Assembly (NCBI GenBank): GCA_947683425.1
Contig: CANTUQ010000055.1
Span: forward strand, 6,392,501-6,456,500
DNA length: 64,000 nt
Origin: Excoecaria cochinchinensis
Taxonomy: Eukaryota; Streptophyta; Magnoliopsida; Malpighiales; Euphorbiaceae
Direction of reading: 5' to 3'
Part shown: one piece after another, positions 23,479-37,500 of the stretch
Numbering within the stretch: position 1 is the stretch's first letter
Layout of the letters: each line of letters opens with the position of its first letter
The notes under the pieces: generated by a model
What the model was told of the DNA's origin: nothing
The model's input: the letters and a program-made list of their open reading frames with translations, nothing else
Databases searched by the model: none
Position numbers and translations under genes: made by a program

Positions 23479-26400
23479 ATGGCAGCTCTTGCTGCTTCAG
23501 TTCCTCCATGGATCCCTGAAGATGACCTCTTATTGAAGAATGCCGTTGAGGTACGCTCTTTTATGATCCTCTCTCTCTTTTCCCTTTGTGAATTACAACT
23601 TATAATTATGGTGATCTTGAAAATTTTGTGAAATTCTACTCTGTAAAACCCTAGTTACTTTCCTTTTTTAATTATGAGTTTTTTTAAAAATTCTGAACAT
23701 TTTATGCTGTTGGTTATAGTGAAAGTGATATTGGGTGTTTGTTATTTCAGGCAGGTGCTTCTTTGGAAGCACTTGCTAAAGGAGCTGTGCGATTCTCTCG
23801 GAATTTTACTGTCCGAGAATTGCGTGATAGATGGTATTCTCTTCTTTATGATCCTATTGTTTCAGCTGAAGCTTCTGCTAGGATGGTGGAGTTTGAACAT
23901 TCTGTCCCTAATTCTAAAGTAAGTTCTGAGGTTTCCGTTAAAAGAAAGCTTGAAAGTGTTAGGCGATTGTATTATGCTATGAGGAAGAAAACTTGTAACC
24001 GTGGCAACTCTCCCTGTCTCAGTTTACTTAGTCCACCTGATACTGACAATATAACATTTGGTAGTCCGTTGCAAGGTGGAATTCGTGTTTTTGGGGATCA
24101 TAATCAAACCCAGTTTGGACTTGGTGGGAAGGAAATGACATTGTCACATCCACTGCTAGAAAATGGCCCTTCATTCCTCGCAGAGGAGCTTCCATCTCCT
24201 CTGGCAATATGGGAAACAGTTGAGGATATTTCTGCAGCTGCAATGCCAATAAGATTAAGAGTCGAAGAGAAAGGTCAAGAAAAACCATTAATACATGGTG
24301 ATGATGTGGAATTGGATGGTAATAAAGTGATTTTATCAGAAATGAATGTTACCCATTCTGGGCCAATGTTGGAAGATAAAAATGCCATTAATGTACCTAG
24401 CAGTTCAACTGCAATTTCAGAAAGTGATTATGCAGAGCTTTCAGAATCACTCTTTAACTTTGTGAATGAGGATCGGCTGATTTTGGTGGATGCAGAAGGG
24501 GAAGATCCAATAGATAAATCTTGTAATTATGGCATTTTGGCAAGTTGCCTTGATGATGTTCATGGCAATGAATTAGATGTTAACGATTCACAGACACTAG
24601 TTTTAAATAAAAGACTTGTAATTCCTGTTAGCACAGGTCCTGCAGAGTCTGTGGCTGAAGGTTCACACTGTCGTGATCATTTTTGTTCAGAAATCAGCAT
24701 AGCATCATCTACATCAACAGCAACTATGGAAATATTTTATGGAGAAATGGAGTGTACTTTAAACAGTGAAGACCCTGAAATCCCAAGTAATGATGATGTT
24801 TCCCTACCTAAACAATTAACTTCTTCCATAATGGGGATTTCTAGGAAGATAGGTTACCCTTTTTATTCGAATGCTAATCTAAAGGATGGAAAACAAGAGA
24901 AAAGCTTGTTAAGGAAAAAAGAAAACTCAACGCAGTCTCCTATTGCTCCCCAGATAAAGGAATCTAAAACAATGCGACAGACCGACCAAGGACACCAACT
25001 TGTTGATTGTGGAGTGAAAGCTGAATCTCCTTATGATATGGCCTTCAGCCAGGCTAGCAATGCACACAGAGACTCAAATCAATGTATTACATCCCAGACA
25101 ACTCTAACTTCTGCTGCAGTTGAAGTCCCTGATGTGGAGGCATTGCGTGCATGTAATAACTTTGATTTGCCATTATATGTGAGTGGATGCTCCCTTAAAC
25201 AAGATGCTTCAGTTTCAGAGGTGGACCCCATAATGTTGGATCAGGAAAAATCTGAAAGTGATGATGACATTCCATCCTATTCTGAGATTGAAGCCATGGT
25301 AAATCTGACTTAATGCATAATGTTTAGGGGACCTGTCCTTATTTTCTGTTTCAAATAGTTTCTATGCTCTTTCGCTAGTTAACTTTGTACTGTTTTGTGT
25401 CAGATTCTTGGAATGGACTTGTGCCCAGATGATTCAGATTCTTATATTAATAGGGAAGGTAGCTCATTGAGGTTTTCCCAGTAGTATATTTTTCCGTTCT
25501 ACATGCAAATTTATCCTGGAAACAGCATTAGAAATTTTGCTGCTTTAACAGTCACAGACTTAGTTGTTTCCTCTGCTGTTATCCATTTCATTTAGATACT
25601 CTTCTGCCTTTCAAATAACTTTTGATGTCTACTGGTGTTTGCCAATACACTGTTTTTATAGCTGATAAATTTGAATAAATCCATTGTATATGTTTAAAAC
25701 AAATAATTTTGCACTTCTTTTCTTTATACTTTTATTTATTTGTAGCCTCAAGGTACCAAACTGAGGATATGAAAAGAACTCTTATCAGGTTGGAACAGTG
25801 TGCACGATCATCTGTTCAAAGATCCATTGCATTGAGGGGTGCACTTGCTGTCTTGTATGGGCGTCATCTGAAGCATTATATAAGGGACACTGAGGTATAA
25901 CTACCGTCATATTGTATATTATAGTCTAATGAACAATATCCAAACTATTGTGCATTTTCAGTGGAAGCCAATTATTTTATTTTATTTTATTTTTGGAATT
26001 TGTTGCTTTTACATTTGTATCAATTTTTTCCTTTCAAGTCAAATTTATAGAAAAAGCACAACTGAAAAAAAAAAGGGAACTTTGCTATAATTTTCAATTT
26101 GCCTTTCTATAACTTGAGAGTAATACTTCACAATTTTAAGTTAATATCAATTACTGCTAGCAACAAAAATATGTAAAATGTATTAATCTCTTCAAAAACA
26201 TGAAAATGGTTTGATGAATCAAATGCAAAATAATTTTTGGAAATTAGAAATCTTCTCACAATTTTTTTTATTTTTAATGTTTAAATTATTTTTTCTCAAT
26301 TGGCTAAAATGGATTCAGAAGTGAAACTTTAAAGTACAAGTTGATGAATAAAAAAGGGCTAAAAATGGGCAGAGAAGTACTGATTTTTTATAGCATTTGA

Positions 26401-27444
26401 CTTTATTTTCAATGAATTTCATACAAGAATTGATTGTAGTGATTATTGATCTTTTGTCAAGGCTAGTCTTTTGGTTTAAGCTTATGGTTGGGATAGTCTC
26501 AGCTCATTCTGTCTATCAGTGTCCATGTAAGATTGTTTTCTTGTTTGTACATGATCTCCTTCTACCACGTAGGTTGTACTTGGCAGAGCTACTGAAGATG
26601 TGGAAATTGATATTGATTTGGGAAGAGAAGGGCCATCAAACAAAATATCAAGACGGCAGGTGGATTTATCTCGGTGTCTTCAGATTTGCATTTGAACTTG
26701 ACCATATTATTATGAATATAGACTAATAGGAGCTGCTCTTTCTGTTGTGTGTATCATTGTCTATGTTTTTTTTTTTTTACTATGTGAACAGAATAAATTA
26801 AAAATAAAATAAGTCAAGGAAAAAAAAAAAAAAGAGTCCAGGACTCCTCTGCTTAAGGATTAAATTGCATATTTTAAGATTATTGAGTACAAGCCAGGGA
26901 CCTGGTTATTGTTCTTTTCCCTTGGCAAATTCTGTAGTTAAGAGAAAACTGTTACATTAGCATGTTACAATGTCAACCTTAGAACTCTATAACTCTGAAT
27001 TTTGTGGAAGTATGAGTGGTTATTGCCCTTGTTCCTAGGCACTTATAAAGATGGAAGCAAATGGTTTATTCATCTTGAAGAATATTGGGAAGAGTCTAGT
27101 GTTTTTGAACGGCGAAGAAGTTGCAACTGGACAGAGTATGAGTCTTCGTTCAGGTGGTTTGATTGAGGTATGCAGCTTCCATCATCTTCCTGTTTTGATA
27201 TGCCTTAGATTGTTTCGTGCCATTTTATCTGCTTTCTTACACGTGCTATTCCATTAAGGTCTTTGTATTATGCGTTGCTCCTTTACAAGAGTATTATTTT
27301 GTCCCCCGCCCGAATATGCAGATTGGCGATATGGCATTTGTATTTGAAATTAATAGCAAATGTGTGCGGCAGCATCTGGTAAATGCCTCCAGAAACCGCC
27401 AACAAAACTTCATGAAATTCGAATGGTCAGAAGGGGTTTCCTGA
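23479..27444 (+). CDS. MCRS1 N-domain and FHA-domain protein (seven exons)
   Basis: Exons by splice signals and frame: 23479-23550, 23751-25298, 25404-25458, 25746-25894, 26573-26659, 27039-27167 and 27322-27444. They total 2163 nt, or 720 residues plus TGA, with every intron GT-AG. Residues 1-~100 form the microspherule-protein N-terminal domain (PPWIPEDDLLLKNAVE, then VRELRDRWYSLLYDP). Residues ~100-535 are acidic and low-complexity; exon 4 contributes a Gln/Arg-rich helical segment. Residues ~609-705 are a forkhead-associated domain with GR (612-613), SRRQ in place of the usual SRxH, and the LKN...LNG motif. FHA domains bind phosphothreonine. The plant family includes Arabidopsis EMB1967, and the animal relative MCRS1 is an INO80/NSL chromatin-complex subunit, so a nuclear chromatin role is inferred. 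It is the only intact cellular gene in the window. The ATG is the first in frame with the domain; a non-coding 5' exon cannot be excluded. Confidence 0.93.
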
Positions 27445-29241
27445 GCAGAGGAAAGCCATCACTGGCTCCTCATTTTCCTTCGTTTTCAGCTTATTTAGGC
27501 GAACAAAAATTAGTGTTGCATCTTGTGCTGAACAGAAATATGTTGTTCAATGTATATAGTATAGGAAACCCATGTCCTAGAATGTAAATACGTTTATGGA
27601 AACAAATAGCACATATGTATACGAATATAAGGAACAATATATAATTTTTTTTTTCCAAACTATCACCATTTAGTAATTTATTTTTTGAGTTAATCGAATA
27701 TTTGATTATCCATATGAATTTATTAAAAATGCCATATTACTTCTATTGAGATATATAATATTTTAAGAAAAGCGCATGAAAATTATGCGCTAACAGTGAT
27801 ATAAAGATAATATGACATTTTTAATAGCTTTAGAAATAATTTAGCATTTTTAATTTTATTGGGTATTCTTTATATTTTTAACAAGTTGAGCAAATAATTT
27901 GACATTTAATTAATTCTGGAAATAATATATTAAATGGCTATAATTTGAGGAGAAATTATGTATTAATCCAAATATAAAAAATAATTGACTTCTCATCGCC
28001 AACAAGATAGGAAAATAAATTTTGTAAAAGGTAGGGCCAGTTTAACAAAATTTATAAAAATATATTTTTTTTAATTAAAAAAAAATTATATTATAAAAGT
28101 TATATCTCAAAAAAAGGGTAATTGTTTGGTAAATAAAACACAAAATAACTTATAAAATAAAAAAAAATTGTCAATTGTTTGACAAATGATACGATTAAAA
28201 TTAATTTTTTAGAATAAAAAGACAAAAAATAACATATAAATTTTAATATATTATATTCAAAATCTCACTAAAAATAATAATAATTTACACTTGTTTGCAC
28301 TTTTTTATTTTACTAAACTATTAAAATCATATATTTTCATATATAATTAAATAAAAATAAATATAACATAAAAAAAATTAAAAAAATATATATTGTCTTT
28401 ATAATTAATTACACATATTATTTTGGGTGATAAAAAAAAGAGAAGAAAAAAAAAAGAATAGAGTTGTTTATAACGTTAGACAATTTTGGATTGTAAGGTA
28501 AAAGAAGAGAACAAAAGAATTTTTATTTTTTTATATTAGATATAATTGTTCTTATAAAATAAAATAAGGGATATTTTTGTTTAAAATAAATATTAAATCT
28601 GCTACTCTTAAAAACTGAAATTCAATTTTTTTGAAAAGTTTATAATTTTTTCTAGTATAAGGTTTTTTCACTTCTCACAAAATTAATTTATCTAAAATTA
28701 GTATTTACCAAACACGTATTTTTATTCAATAATCAGCTTTTTGCCCTTACAAAAGTAATGCCAAACACAGTCGAAGTAGCTCTTGTCAATGTTATTAAAA
28801 TCGAACTGACCGGTTTGACTAGTTTAATTGTAAATCAGCAGTTGGTTCGGTTCGATTCAATATACAAAATGAAAATATTAAACAAAGGATAAAACCGGTA
28901 TGAACCGGTAAATAACCGGTTTCGTAATCACCAGTTTAATTTATTATATATATATATATATATTGAAAACTGCCTCTCGCTCTCTTGCCTTTCCCTGTCA
29001 AAGAGAAATATAGATCTAAATGCAAAAATCAAACCCAGCTCATAAATCACAGTAAAAATATTATAATGTTAATTAAAAGCCATGCATTCCTAACAAGATG
29101 TAGAATAGAAAAATCAAAATTGAACAAACCAAAACAGAACAAAGAGGAAAAAAAAGTAGAAGAACCGGATCTGGAACAAAGAGAATGCCAGATCTGGAAC
29201 AGTCACAAAAAAAAAAATTAGGCAAAAGAGAGAGAAAAAAA
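27445..29241. other. Intergenic AT-rich DNA 3' of the FHA gene
   Basis: It holds the 3' UTR and polyadenylation region of the FHA gene (AATGTAAATA near 27579 is a possible signal), then very AT-rich sequence. A short block at 28799-28940 has repeated ACCGGT/CCGGTTT units, and there is a (TA)n run at about 28944-28963. I see no gene. Sequences around 28117 and 28715 share a TTTGGTAAAT-like unit in opposite orientation and might bound an old MITE, but no TSD is clear. Confidence 0.5.
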
Positions 29242-29761
29242 GGGTTGATTTCACTAACGGTCACTCAACTTATCACTTATCGCGCAAAAGTAACCGACTT
29301 TTTTTTTCTTACTTAAATGTCACTGAACTTTTAACATTTTTGCAAAAAAGTCATGTTAACCGGAATTCGGTGAAAACTATCGCCGGATTGATGACATGGC
29401 ATGACATGTCAGAAACTATATGTCGTTTAATAATATTTCTAACAAATGCTACATTTAAATCAATTTCACTTACGGTCACTAAACTTATCATTTATCGTGT
29501 AAAAGTAACCAATTTTCTTTTTTTCCAACTTAAATGTTACTGAACCTCTAACATTTTTGCAAAAAAATCATATATTTACTATTCGTTGTCACGTGTCATA
29601 TGCCATGTCATCAATCCGAAAACTAGTTCTCACCGGATTCCGGTCAACATGACTTTTTTGAAAAAATGTTAGAAGTTCAGTAACATTTAAGATAGAAAAA
29701 AAAAGTCGGTTACTTTTGTGCGATAAGTGATAAGTTGAGTGACCATGAGTGAAATTGACCC
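29242..29761. mobile_element. Mutator-like MITE with long inverted repeats and 9-bp TSD
   Basis: The left end reads GGGTTGATTTCACTAACGG. The right end, reverse-complemented, reads GGGTCAATTTCACTCATGG, and similarity continues inward for about 145-165 bp on both sides. Flanks are the identical 9-mer AGAAAAAAA (29233-29241 and 29762-29770); 9-bp duplications are typical of Mutator-like elements. The A-rich TSD gives weaker support than a complex one. A third, direct copy of the terminal sequence starts near 29459, so one copy probably inserted into another or the arm was duplicated. No transposase. Confidence 0.82.
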
Positions 29762-31135
29762 AGAAAAAAATAACAAATCTGGAAGCTGCTTCCTCTTCCT
29801 CGCTGGGTATGGGATTTTTCTTTTTTTTTTCTTTTTTTTTTGTGGTCTTCCCTCTCTCATTCTCTCTCACTGCTTCTAGCTAGCAGAACGATGCTAGATG
29901 AGCATGCGGCAGTGACAGGAGGAGAAGGAAGCAAAGAGAGAAAGAGAGATTTTTCGAATCAAACCAAAGAGAAAGAGAGATGAAGATGGAAGGACGAAGG
30001 AGAGAAGTGTGTAAAGATCGAAGAATAAAAACTTGCAGACTTAGTAATGCATTTTGGCAAGAATTTTCCATTTATATGTATGCATTTAAATTTTAGGCTT
30101 TCACTATTAAAATGGTTTTTGATATCCCAATTCAAAATTATTATCCACTGAGCCCTAACTCTTCTCATGTTTGCATGAAAATTTTTAAGTTTTGGGCTTC
30201 GGATCACAAACCCATTAATTAGGCTACATTAAGCATTATGTTCAAGGCTACACCCAGAACCTTGAACATTTTAATTTTTTTTATTCAATGCATCTTATAA
30301 TTGTAGTGGTTAACCAAAAAAAATCAGTTAATCGATTTGAAAAATCGAAACCGATGGACTGATTAACCGATTATAACGGACTGGTTAATGATTAGTGTTT
30401 TAAAAAACCCGATATTGATGGACTGAATTTTTTGGCTCATGGACCGATTAACCGGTTCATACTCACCCCAGGGTAAAAGGAATGATTTGGTAAGTTTTTA
30501 CTTTTTAACACGGTGCCTAACATCTATACTTGTCCAAATTAGATATGAAACAAGTAGGAGTGTACATGGTCCAGTACAATTCGGATATTTATAAATTTTC
30601 AGTATTGCCTTGAAAGTATATATATATTTAAAGTCAAGTCTTGTAGTTGTCTTGGAAATTCGATACAATTTTTCCAAAAATTTGGTATAATTCGGTTTGA
30701 TTCTTCGATTCTTTTGGTACTAACAATACAATACAAAATAATCTAGTATTTTAGATAATTTAATTGTTTTTAAAAGCTCCAAAAAAATATATAATATTAT
30801 TAACAAATATAACTAACATCTAAAAAAATTGTATAATCCAACTTAACCAAATATATATTAAATTAATCAATTTATAAAAATAAAACCTCAACTTTAATTA
30901 AAAAATACCTCATCATCCTATAAAAATATTTTAAAATCAACCTATAAAATATATCTTACATAATAAAGCATCGCTTTAAAAATTTGTAAAACGAGAGGAC
31001 GTGCGCATGAAGGATTTTATGGGAAATGTTCTCGATAGCTCATCTCTACCCGTTGAAGGTGATGAGATTAGGGCTATGAAAAAGGTTAAACATCAGCCTA
31101 ATTTTGATCCCGGATCTGGGTATCGTGACTCCTTA
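29762..31135. other. Intergenic DNA with short repeats and a weak LINE-like ORF end
   Basis: No gene seen. At 30300-30475 there are repeated CCGATTAACCGGTT-type units. At 31007-31135 a short open frame (KDFMGNVL...FDPGSGYRDSLCN) resembles the linker of plant L1 LINE ORF1 proteins only weakly; I would not name it. It is cut by the LTR start at 31136. Confidence 0.4.
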
Positions 31136-31657
31136 TGTAATGACCCAAATGGTACCCTAGATGGAATTGTAGTATTAATTATATAGTAAAGGGTACAAAA
31201 GTAATTGTGCAAGTACGAAATTGTGAGTTAGTAGGGATGTAATTGAAAAGAGAATATAAGTTAATGAAGAAAAGAAATTAATTGAGGGATTAAAAGGAAA
31301 TCGGCTAAGGGATTAACTGGAAAGTTTGCATTGAGTTGGACAAGTGGCAAAGGCTTGACAAGTGGCTTGATGAAAGCTTACCACATAAGCTTCTCTATGC
31401 AATAAATAGGGGTGAGTGGAGTCAAATCTTCCCCCACTCATTGCATGTGATCGGGCCATCTCTTCTTCCCTTTCTTTGTTTTCTTTTGGTTCTTATTTCT
31501 TCTTCGTTGGATTTGAATAAAGATTTGAGTTTGGATTGGGTTTGAAGAGGATTAAGGGATTAAATTTGAAAGGTAAGTGTCTGGATTAGAAGTTATAGCT
31601 GTTTTCTTCTTCTATCCTATTCTGTTATGAGTTTTGGGTTGATTGGTTATGGATTAA
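31136..31657 (+). repeat. Plus-strand LTR, first part, split by the CACTA element
   Basis: It starts TGTAATGACCCAAATGG, resembling the TGTAACAACCCAAATAGG start of the LTR at 54038, and is interrupted at 31657 by the CACTA element (TAA duplicated). It continues at 41423. Confidence 0.75.
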
Positions 31658-32040
31658 CACTACAAAAAAATTGGCAATTAGTGACGGGAATTTTAATTGC
31701 TAATATGCAAAATTCAGTCACTAATTACATATAGTGACAAGACGACTGAACATTGCTAATACCGCAATTGCAAGCATTTTAGCGACTAAATCAAAAAATA
31801 GTTGCTAATTTTAGTGACTAAATTTTGTCGCAAATAGTTTATATTTAGTCGCTAATGAACCCCTAAATTTAGTTGCCAAATATGTTATTATTTAATTTGC
31901 GACGAAAAATTTAGTCGCTAAATCTGTCGCTAAAAATTACGACAAATAGTCGCATGATATATCTGTCGCTATTCGGTCGTAATATCTTTTTTATTTTTAG
32001 CGACGGAAAGTTTAGTAGCTAATCTGTTGCTAAATTTATG
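31658..32040. repeat. Left terminal and subterminal repeats of the CACTA element
   Basis: After the terminal inverted repeat there are many copies of GCGACTAAAT, AGTCGCTAA and TTGTCGC in both orientations. In En/Spm, subterminal repeats of this kind are bound by the TNPA protein; binding here is inferred. Confidence 0.85.
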
Positions 32041-32319
32041 AATTTTTTTATTTATTATTTTATTTTCATATCATTAAACAATAAAATAATTTATTATGTA
32101 CACTACATTTAAAAATGGACATTCATATGAATATAAATGTAAATTATAATCAAATTTATAAACATATAATCTAAACCATATATAATTAATATTATTACAT
32201 AATGTATATATAATTAAAATTACTAGAAAAGTAAATAAAGTTATAATCCCACATAATATCTTTCTAAATATTAAATTGTACTAATAATAAGATCATACAA
32301 AATAAGATTAGTAAAGTCA

Positions 32320-34341
32320 TTTTGAGGTAGAACTGCCACTACCAAAAGGAGAATCATCATGTAGTTGAAGAGCTTGTGCACCTGAAGGGCCAACATCATC
32401 ATCATGTGCGGGTGATGTAGTAGTGGTATTAGGCTGTTTTGCTGGTGGCTGAGTGTCCAAGTGAGAAAGCAGTGAAAGAAATAGTCCGTGCCATAATCTC
32501 CTCGACATTTTCCTTTGTCAAGCAGGTACCACCAGAATGAGAGGTAATGCTTGTACCAGCAGCACATAATGGTCCGGATGAATAAACACCATGATGCACA
32601 TATGAGCCAAGTCCATATATTGTTTTCCACTTATTGCATCGTGCAGCCTTAATAAAAAACTCCGACTCATCAACAGATGACTTATCTTGCGATCTCTCAG
32701 ATCAGAGTTGCTCATACCTCTTCTATAAAATAACAACAATTTTTAATAAATGTAAATATAAGAAGAACACATATTTTATAACCATTTACTATTTAAATAA
32801 CTGAAAACATTATCAACTGATGAAGTACATGTTACTTACATGCACCTCTCTGCTACAATCTGCCACATAGGTCTTTCCATCATGATTTATGGTATGTGTG
32901 TGCAAATAAGCCTCGGGAATTGTAGTTTGCCGGCCAAACTCCTTCTCCTATATCATGTGCAGTAGAAGGTAGTTATTGAAAAAAATGAAGATGGGTAAAA
33001 AAGATAAATTTTTCCTGTATTATTAAAACAAGCAACTTGCATTATTTTCCTTTTTTTCCTATTTTTTGTAATATATAAAATGAAAAAATTTCAAAAAATC
33101 AATGAAAATTTTGGCATAACCTCCCCATATTATTTCCATCCTCCTGTAAAGAAAAATCCCTTTTACACTTCTAAAAATCACAAATCTACTCCAATCTCCT
33201 CAACAAACTCCAACACAGTTTTCCCGTCCTCCACATATATCAATCAATATATTGTCAAGAAATTCGCATATCTATCAAATTCAATAGTTGATTAGTCCTA
33301 TATAAATACAAAAATTGCATGTGAGGTATATATAATCTAAACTCAAAAGGCAAATTGTTTCACAATACTGAAATGAACATATCAATGGCCAAACATTATG
33401 GAAATTGGCAGTCACTAATATAAAAGTATAATTTCTTCTAATAATTAAAGTACTTACCAAGGGCGAGATATACTCGCCAATCGAAATTGTACCACCGGTG
33501 TATGATCCAGGAGTTTTATCTTCAGATCCTCTATAACGATTGATCTTTTTCTGAGTAGATACTTGAATGCGTGGAGGAAGATTAAAAATCTTATTCCACC
33601 TAATCCATGCAGATTCTGGAAAGTCTTTAGGCTTTTGCTTGGCCACCGTTATGTGATACACATAATCCTTATACCTCTGTGCAGCCTTGGTTTTCCAACC
33701 TGTCCTAATAAGACCATTAACTTCAGCATCCCAATGGCACCTTTTCTACATTTATATTACAAGTAGTTTATTAGTAATTATAATCATACATTAATTCAAT
33801 ATAATTTGATTACTGAAATTTGTAATGAGAAATTACCATTAATTTTGAAATAAATATATAGATATACCTTGAATTCTCTCCAATAAAACTCCTTAATTTC
33901 TCTAGAAACCTCCTTCCAACTAACTCTATTAGTGTATGTCCTCTGATGAAAGCTGCTGGTTATAATCCTAAAGCATTGGGAGGAAGGTTCCAACCTGCAA
34001 AATATATTATATAAAAGCAATGGGGTTAAACATGTTTTTATAACTTAATCACAATTTATATGGATGAATACTCACATGCCCTTTTGGTTCACTGTAATGT
34101 ACAATTTATTAATATGCTGACTATTGACTTCACATGTAGTCGATGTACTGCTGTTGGCTGTGTGAGGACTAGGAGTTGATGCAGATGGCGTACATGTCAT
34201 AGGAGGCGATGGTGCATTCGCGGGTGTAGGGTCTCCAGGGATATCTGGCATATCTCTAAAAGGTGGAGTCATTGAATCCACTCCAGATCATCCTCCCCGA
34301 CATCCTCGACCAGTAATTCCTTGTCCTCTACCATGACCCAT
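32320..34341 (-). pseudogene. Second CACTA protein (TNPA-like, Ptta/En/Spm type), broken
   Basis: Read on the minus strand from an ATG at 34341: a Gly/Arg-rich start with an in-frame TGA soon after, a Pro/Ser/Thr-rich segment (34270-34072), then segments around 34000-33870, 33755-33465 and 32950-32320 separated by apparent introns. Recognisable are WKEVSREIKEFYWREFK, the WKTKAAQRYKDYVY region and AWIRWNKIFN, typical of the plant Ptta/En/Spm transposase family. A stop lies near 32735-32738. In En/Spm the partner protein binds subterminal repeats and assists excision. Exon boundaries are approximate. Confidence 0.75.
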
Positions 34342-34504
34342 ACCTACACAATGGTAAGCTATACAGGTGTGTGTTTAACATATATAACTTATAATTTCAT
34401 AAGTGCGTTATATATAAAATCAACCTTTTTTTTTCCAGATATTAAATATAATAAAAAAGTTTAACAAGTTAATACATGATACTCTGAAAATTACACTTAA
34501 TCAA

Positions 34505-37500
34505 TTAGTCACTATCAGATGAATTTTGAAATTCCTCTTTGTCGTCTTCATTGCTACCATAATCTATAAATTCTTCTTCTTCCTCATCCACTTCAAGTTC
34601 CTGATCAACTTCATCAATGTTACAAGTTCAATGACCACTCCCGTAAGGTCACGCAAGTATCTATCATCTTCATTACCTGGATCCATTGTTATCTCATGCA
34701 CAATAACTACATCAACTTGGAATGCATTAGAATATGTAATAGCAGTGTCATCTCTAACATCTGATGTCACAATGAAGTCCCTTGGTTTAACCAAAAACAC
34801 AGCTAACCAACTAGCTCTATCTAATCTCAAAGTAGGATATCTTGCATAATACACTTGAGTTGTTTGCATTGCTAAGATAAATGGTTCATATTTGTTGAAC
34901 CGACGATGCTGGTTTACATAGACAACTCTATATTGGCTGTGAATCTTAAGACCAATGTCTAAAGTGGGATCAAACCAATGGCACTTGAATAATATTGTCT
35001 GCTTTATTGGTAATTATGGGTACTCTATCTCTATGATCTCTTCAATCCATCCATAGTAATCACCAGCATTATCACCTGAGTTGGACCCTTTTACAAAAAC
35101 TCCACTGTTCATTGAACGTCTCCCAGAACTATGACTTTTAGTGTGAAATTTATATCTATTGACAAAGTAGATCGAGTAGCACTTCACTCTTTGTAATGGT
35201 TTTTGTGACAAACTACAGAGGTATTCATTGTCAATTCCATTATAATGGACCTAATTTGAAATAAAACATAGTGAAGTTATCATCAATACCATCTTAAATG
35301 ATATTTATGTGTTATACATGCAAATTGTGATGGCCTTACATATAATTCAAACCAGTTTTCAAAGTAGTTGTCAATATTTGCATCAATTTGACTTGGTGTA
35401 AGATCAGGATGCTTCTCACGTAAGTTCTCACAATATGTACTTCATTACCAAAAACTTAAAACAAATGAATCATTTTGAAAAATCCTGTATATCTCACAAT
35501 AGAATCAAATATATAATTATTCTATACCTCAAGAATGGAGAAACCTCCTTGCAATTTAGTAGAATATAAGTATGAGCTGCCTTATACTCCTCTGAAGTTA
35601 ATGCTCTGTCACAAAGTTCTGAGCATGTTCGGCCTGGGTAAGTGAAAATTATTAAATTTTCATTAATGTTTTCCCCATAATCTACATCATCATTACGAGG
35701 AGGCCGTCGGTGTCTGGTACTGATATGAGGTTCAAAGTAATGCGAGAAAAAACTTGATGATTCTGAGAGTAAGAACGCATTGCAAATAGATGCTCCTGCT
35801 GTTGATTTGTTACCAATCTTTTTTTTTAGACTTCGCAGGAAGCTGCATATGGCGGATATTGATAATTAATTTAAACATGACTTTGTACATAAATATATAC
35901 TGACATAATGTTCAGATTTATTAATATTTACCTCAAACGGATACATCCATCGATATTGTATAGGGCCAGCAACCCTGGCTTCACATGGTAAGTGTATCAT
36001 TATGTACTCCATTGAGTCAAAGAAAGATGGAGGAAATATCTTTTCAAGCTTACAAATTATTTGTGGGATGTTTGATTCCAATGCCTCGATGACTTCGACA
36101 CGAAGAGTACTGGATGTCAAATCCTTAAAAAATAAGCTTAGCTCTATAAGGACTTGCCACACATTTCCGGGAAGTAACTCATGGAAGGCAACAGGCAGCA
36201 ATCATTGCATAAATATACGGCAATCATGGCTTTTTATGCCATATAATTTAAGCTTTGTCATGTCAACACAACGACCCAAGTTTGAAACATATTCATTTGG
36301 AAACTTAAGTTCCTTCAACCACTCAAACAATTCTTTTTTTGCTTCCTTATCCAATATGTAACATGCTTTTGTATATTTGCCATTGATTAGATCCATTGCC
36401 AACTCTGGACGATAATAATATTTCTCTAAATTTGAACGTGCTTTTGCATTATCTTTGGTTTTGCCTTCAACATTTAAAACTGTGTTAATCACATTGTCGA
36501 ACACATTTTTTTCAATATGCATGACATCAAGACTGTGTCGAATCATGTTTGTTTTCTAATAAGGCAAATCCCAAAATATGCTTCGTTTTCTCCAACCACA
36601 AGAGTGACATATGATCCCATTAATCTCGTTTGCATCAACCTCAGTTACTTTGACTAGACCCCACTGATTAATTTCTTGTAAAATTTCTTCCCCAGCTCTA
36701 ATTGGTGGCGGTGGCCTTGTTTCAACATGCCCAATTCTGAAGTTCCTTCTGTTTCTCCTAAATGGGTGATCAGGAGGAAGAAATTTTCTATGATTGTCAA
36801 ACCAAGTTTGTTTTCCACCACTCTCTAATCTAAATGATTGTGTATGCTCCATGCAATAAGGGCATGCATATTTTCCAGATGTACTCTAGCCTGATATCAT
36901 GAAATATGCTGGAAAGTCATTAATTGTCCACATTAGTGCAGCTCGCATCTTAAAGTTTTGCTTGGTTGACACATCATATATTGACACCCCACTATTCCAC
37001 AATTTATTTAACTCATGAATCAAGGGTTGTAGGTAGACATCAATTTTTTGCTTTGGATTCTTAGGGCCACGTACAACAATAGTTAAAAACATATAAGCCT
37101 CCTTCATGCACATCCAAGGTGGTAGATTGTAAGGCATGACAATTACAGGCCCTGACGAGTATTTCCTCCCATATTGTCCAAAAAGCTGAAACTCGTCTGC
37201 ACAAAATCGCAACCTAACATTTCTAGTCTCAACAGCAAATGAAGGATGAGTTACATTGAAATTATTGCAAGCTAGAAAGTCAGAAGGATGCTGCATAACC
37301 CCATCATTTTGGACATGATTATGATGCCATCTCATATGTATTGCTGTCGCTTTTGACTGATACAATCGTTGTAGCCTAGGTATTAGTGGAAAGTAATACA
37401 TCTTTTTATATGCTTTCAATCTATGCTTACGAGATCCGACATACATTTTGAATCTTAGGTGATTACAAAACTTGCAATATGTCAAGTTTTCATCTGCACG

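Noticed and set aside
26397..26726. 109-codon plus-strand frame inside the FHA gene
   Set aside because: It reads exon 5 out of frame plus intron sequence; the spliced model uses another frame with FHA motifs and correct phases.
28117..28780. Possible hAT-like MITE with TTTGGTAAAT ends
   Set aside because: The inverted similarity is short, no 8-bp duplication is visible, and the region is too AT-rich to judge by eye.
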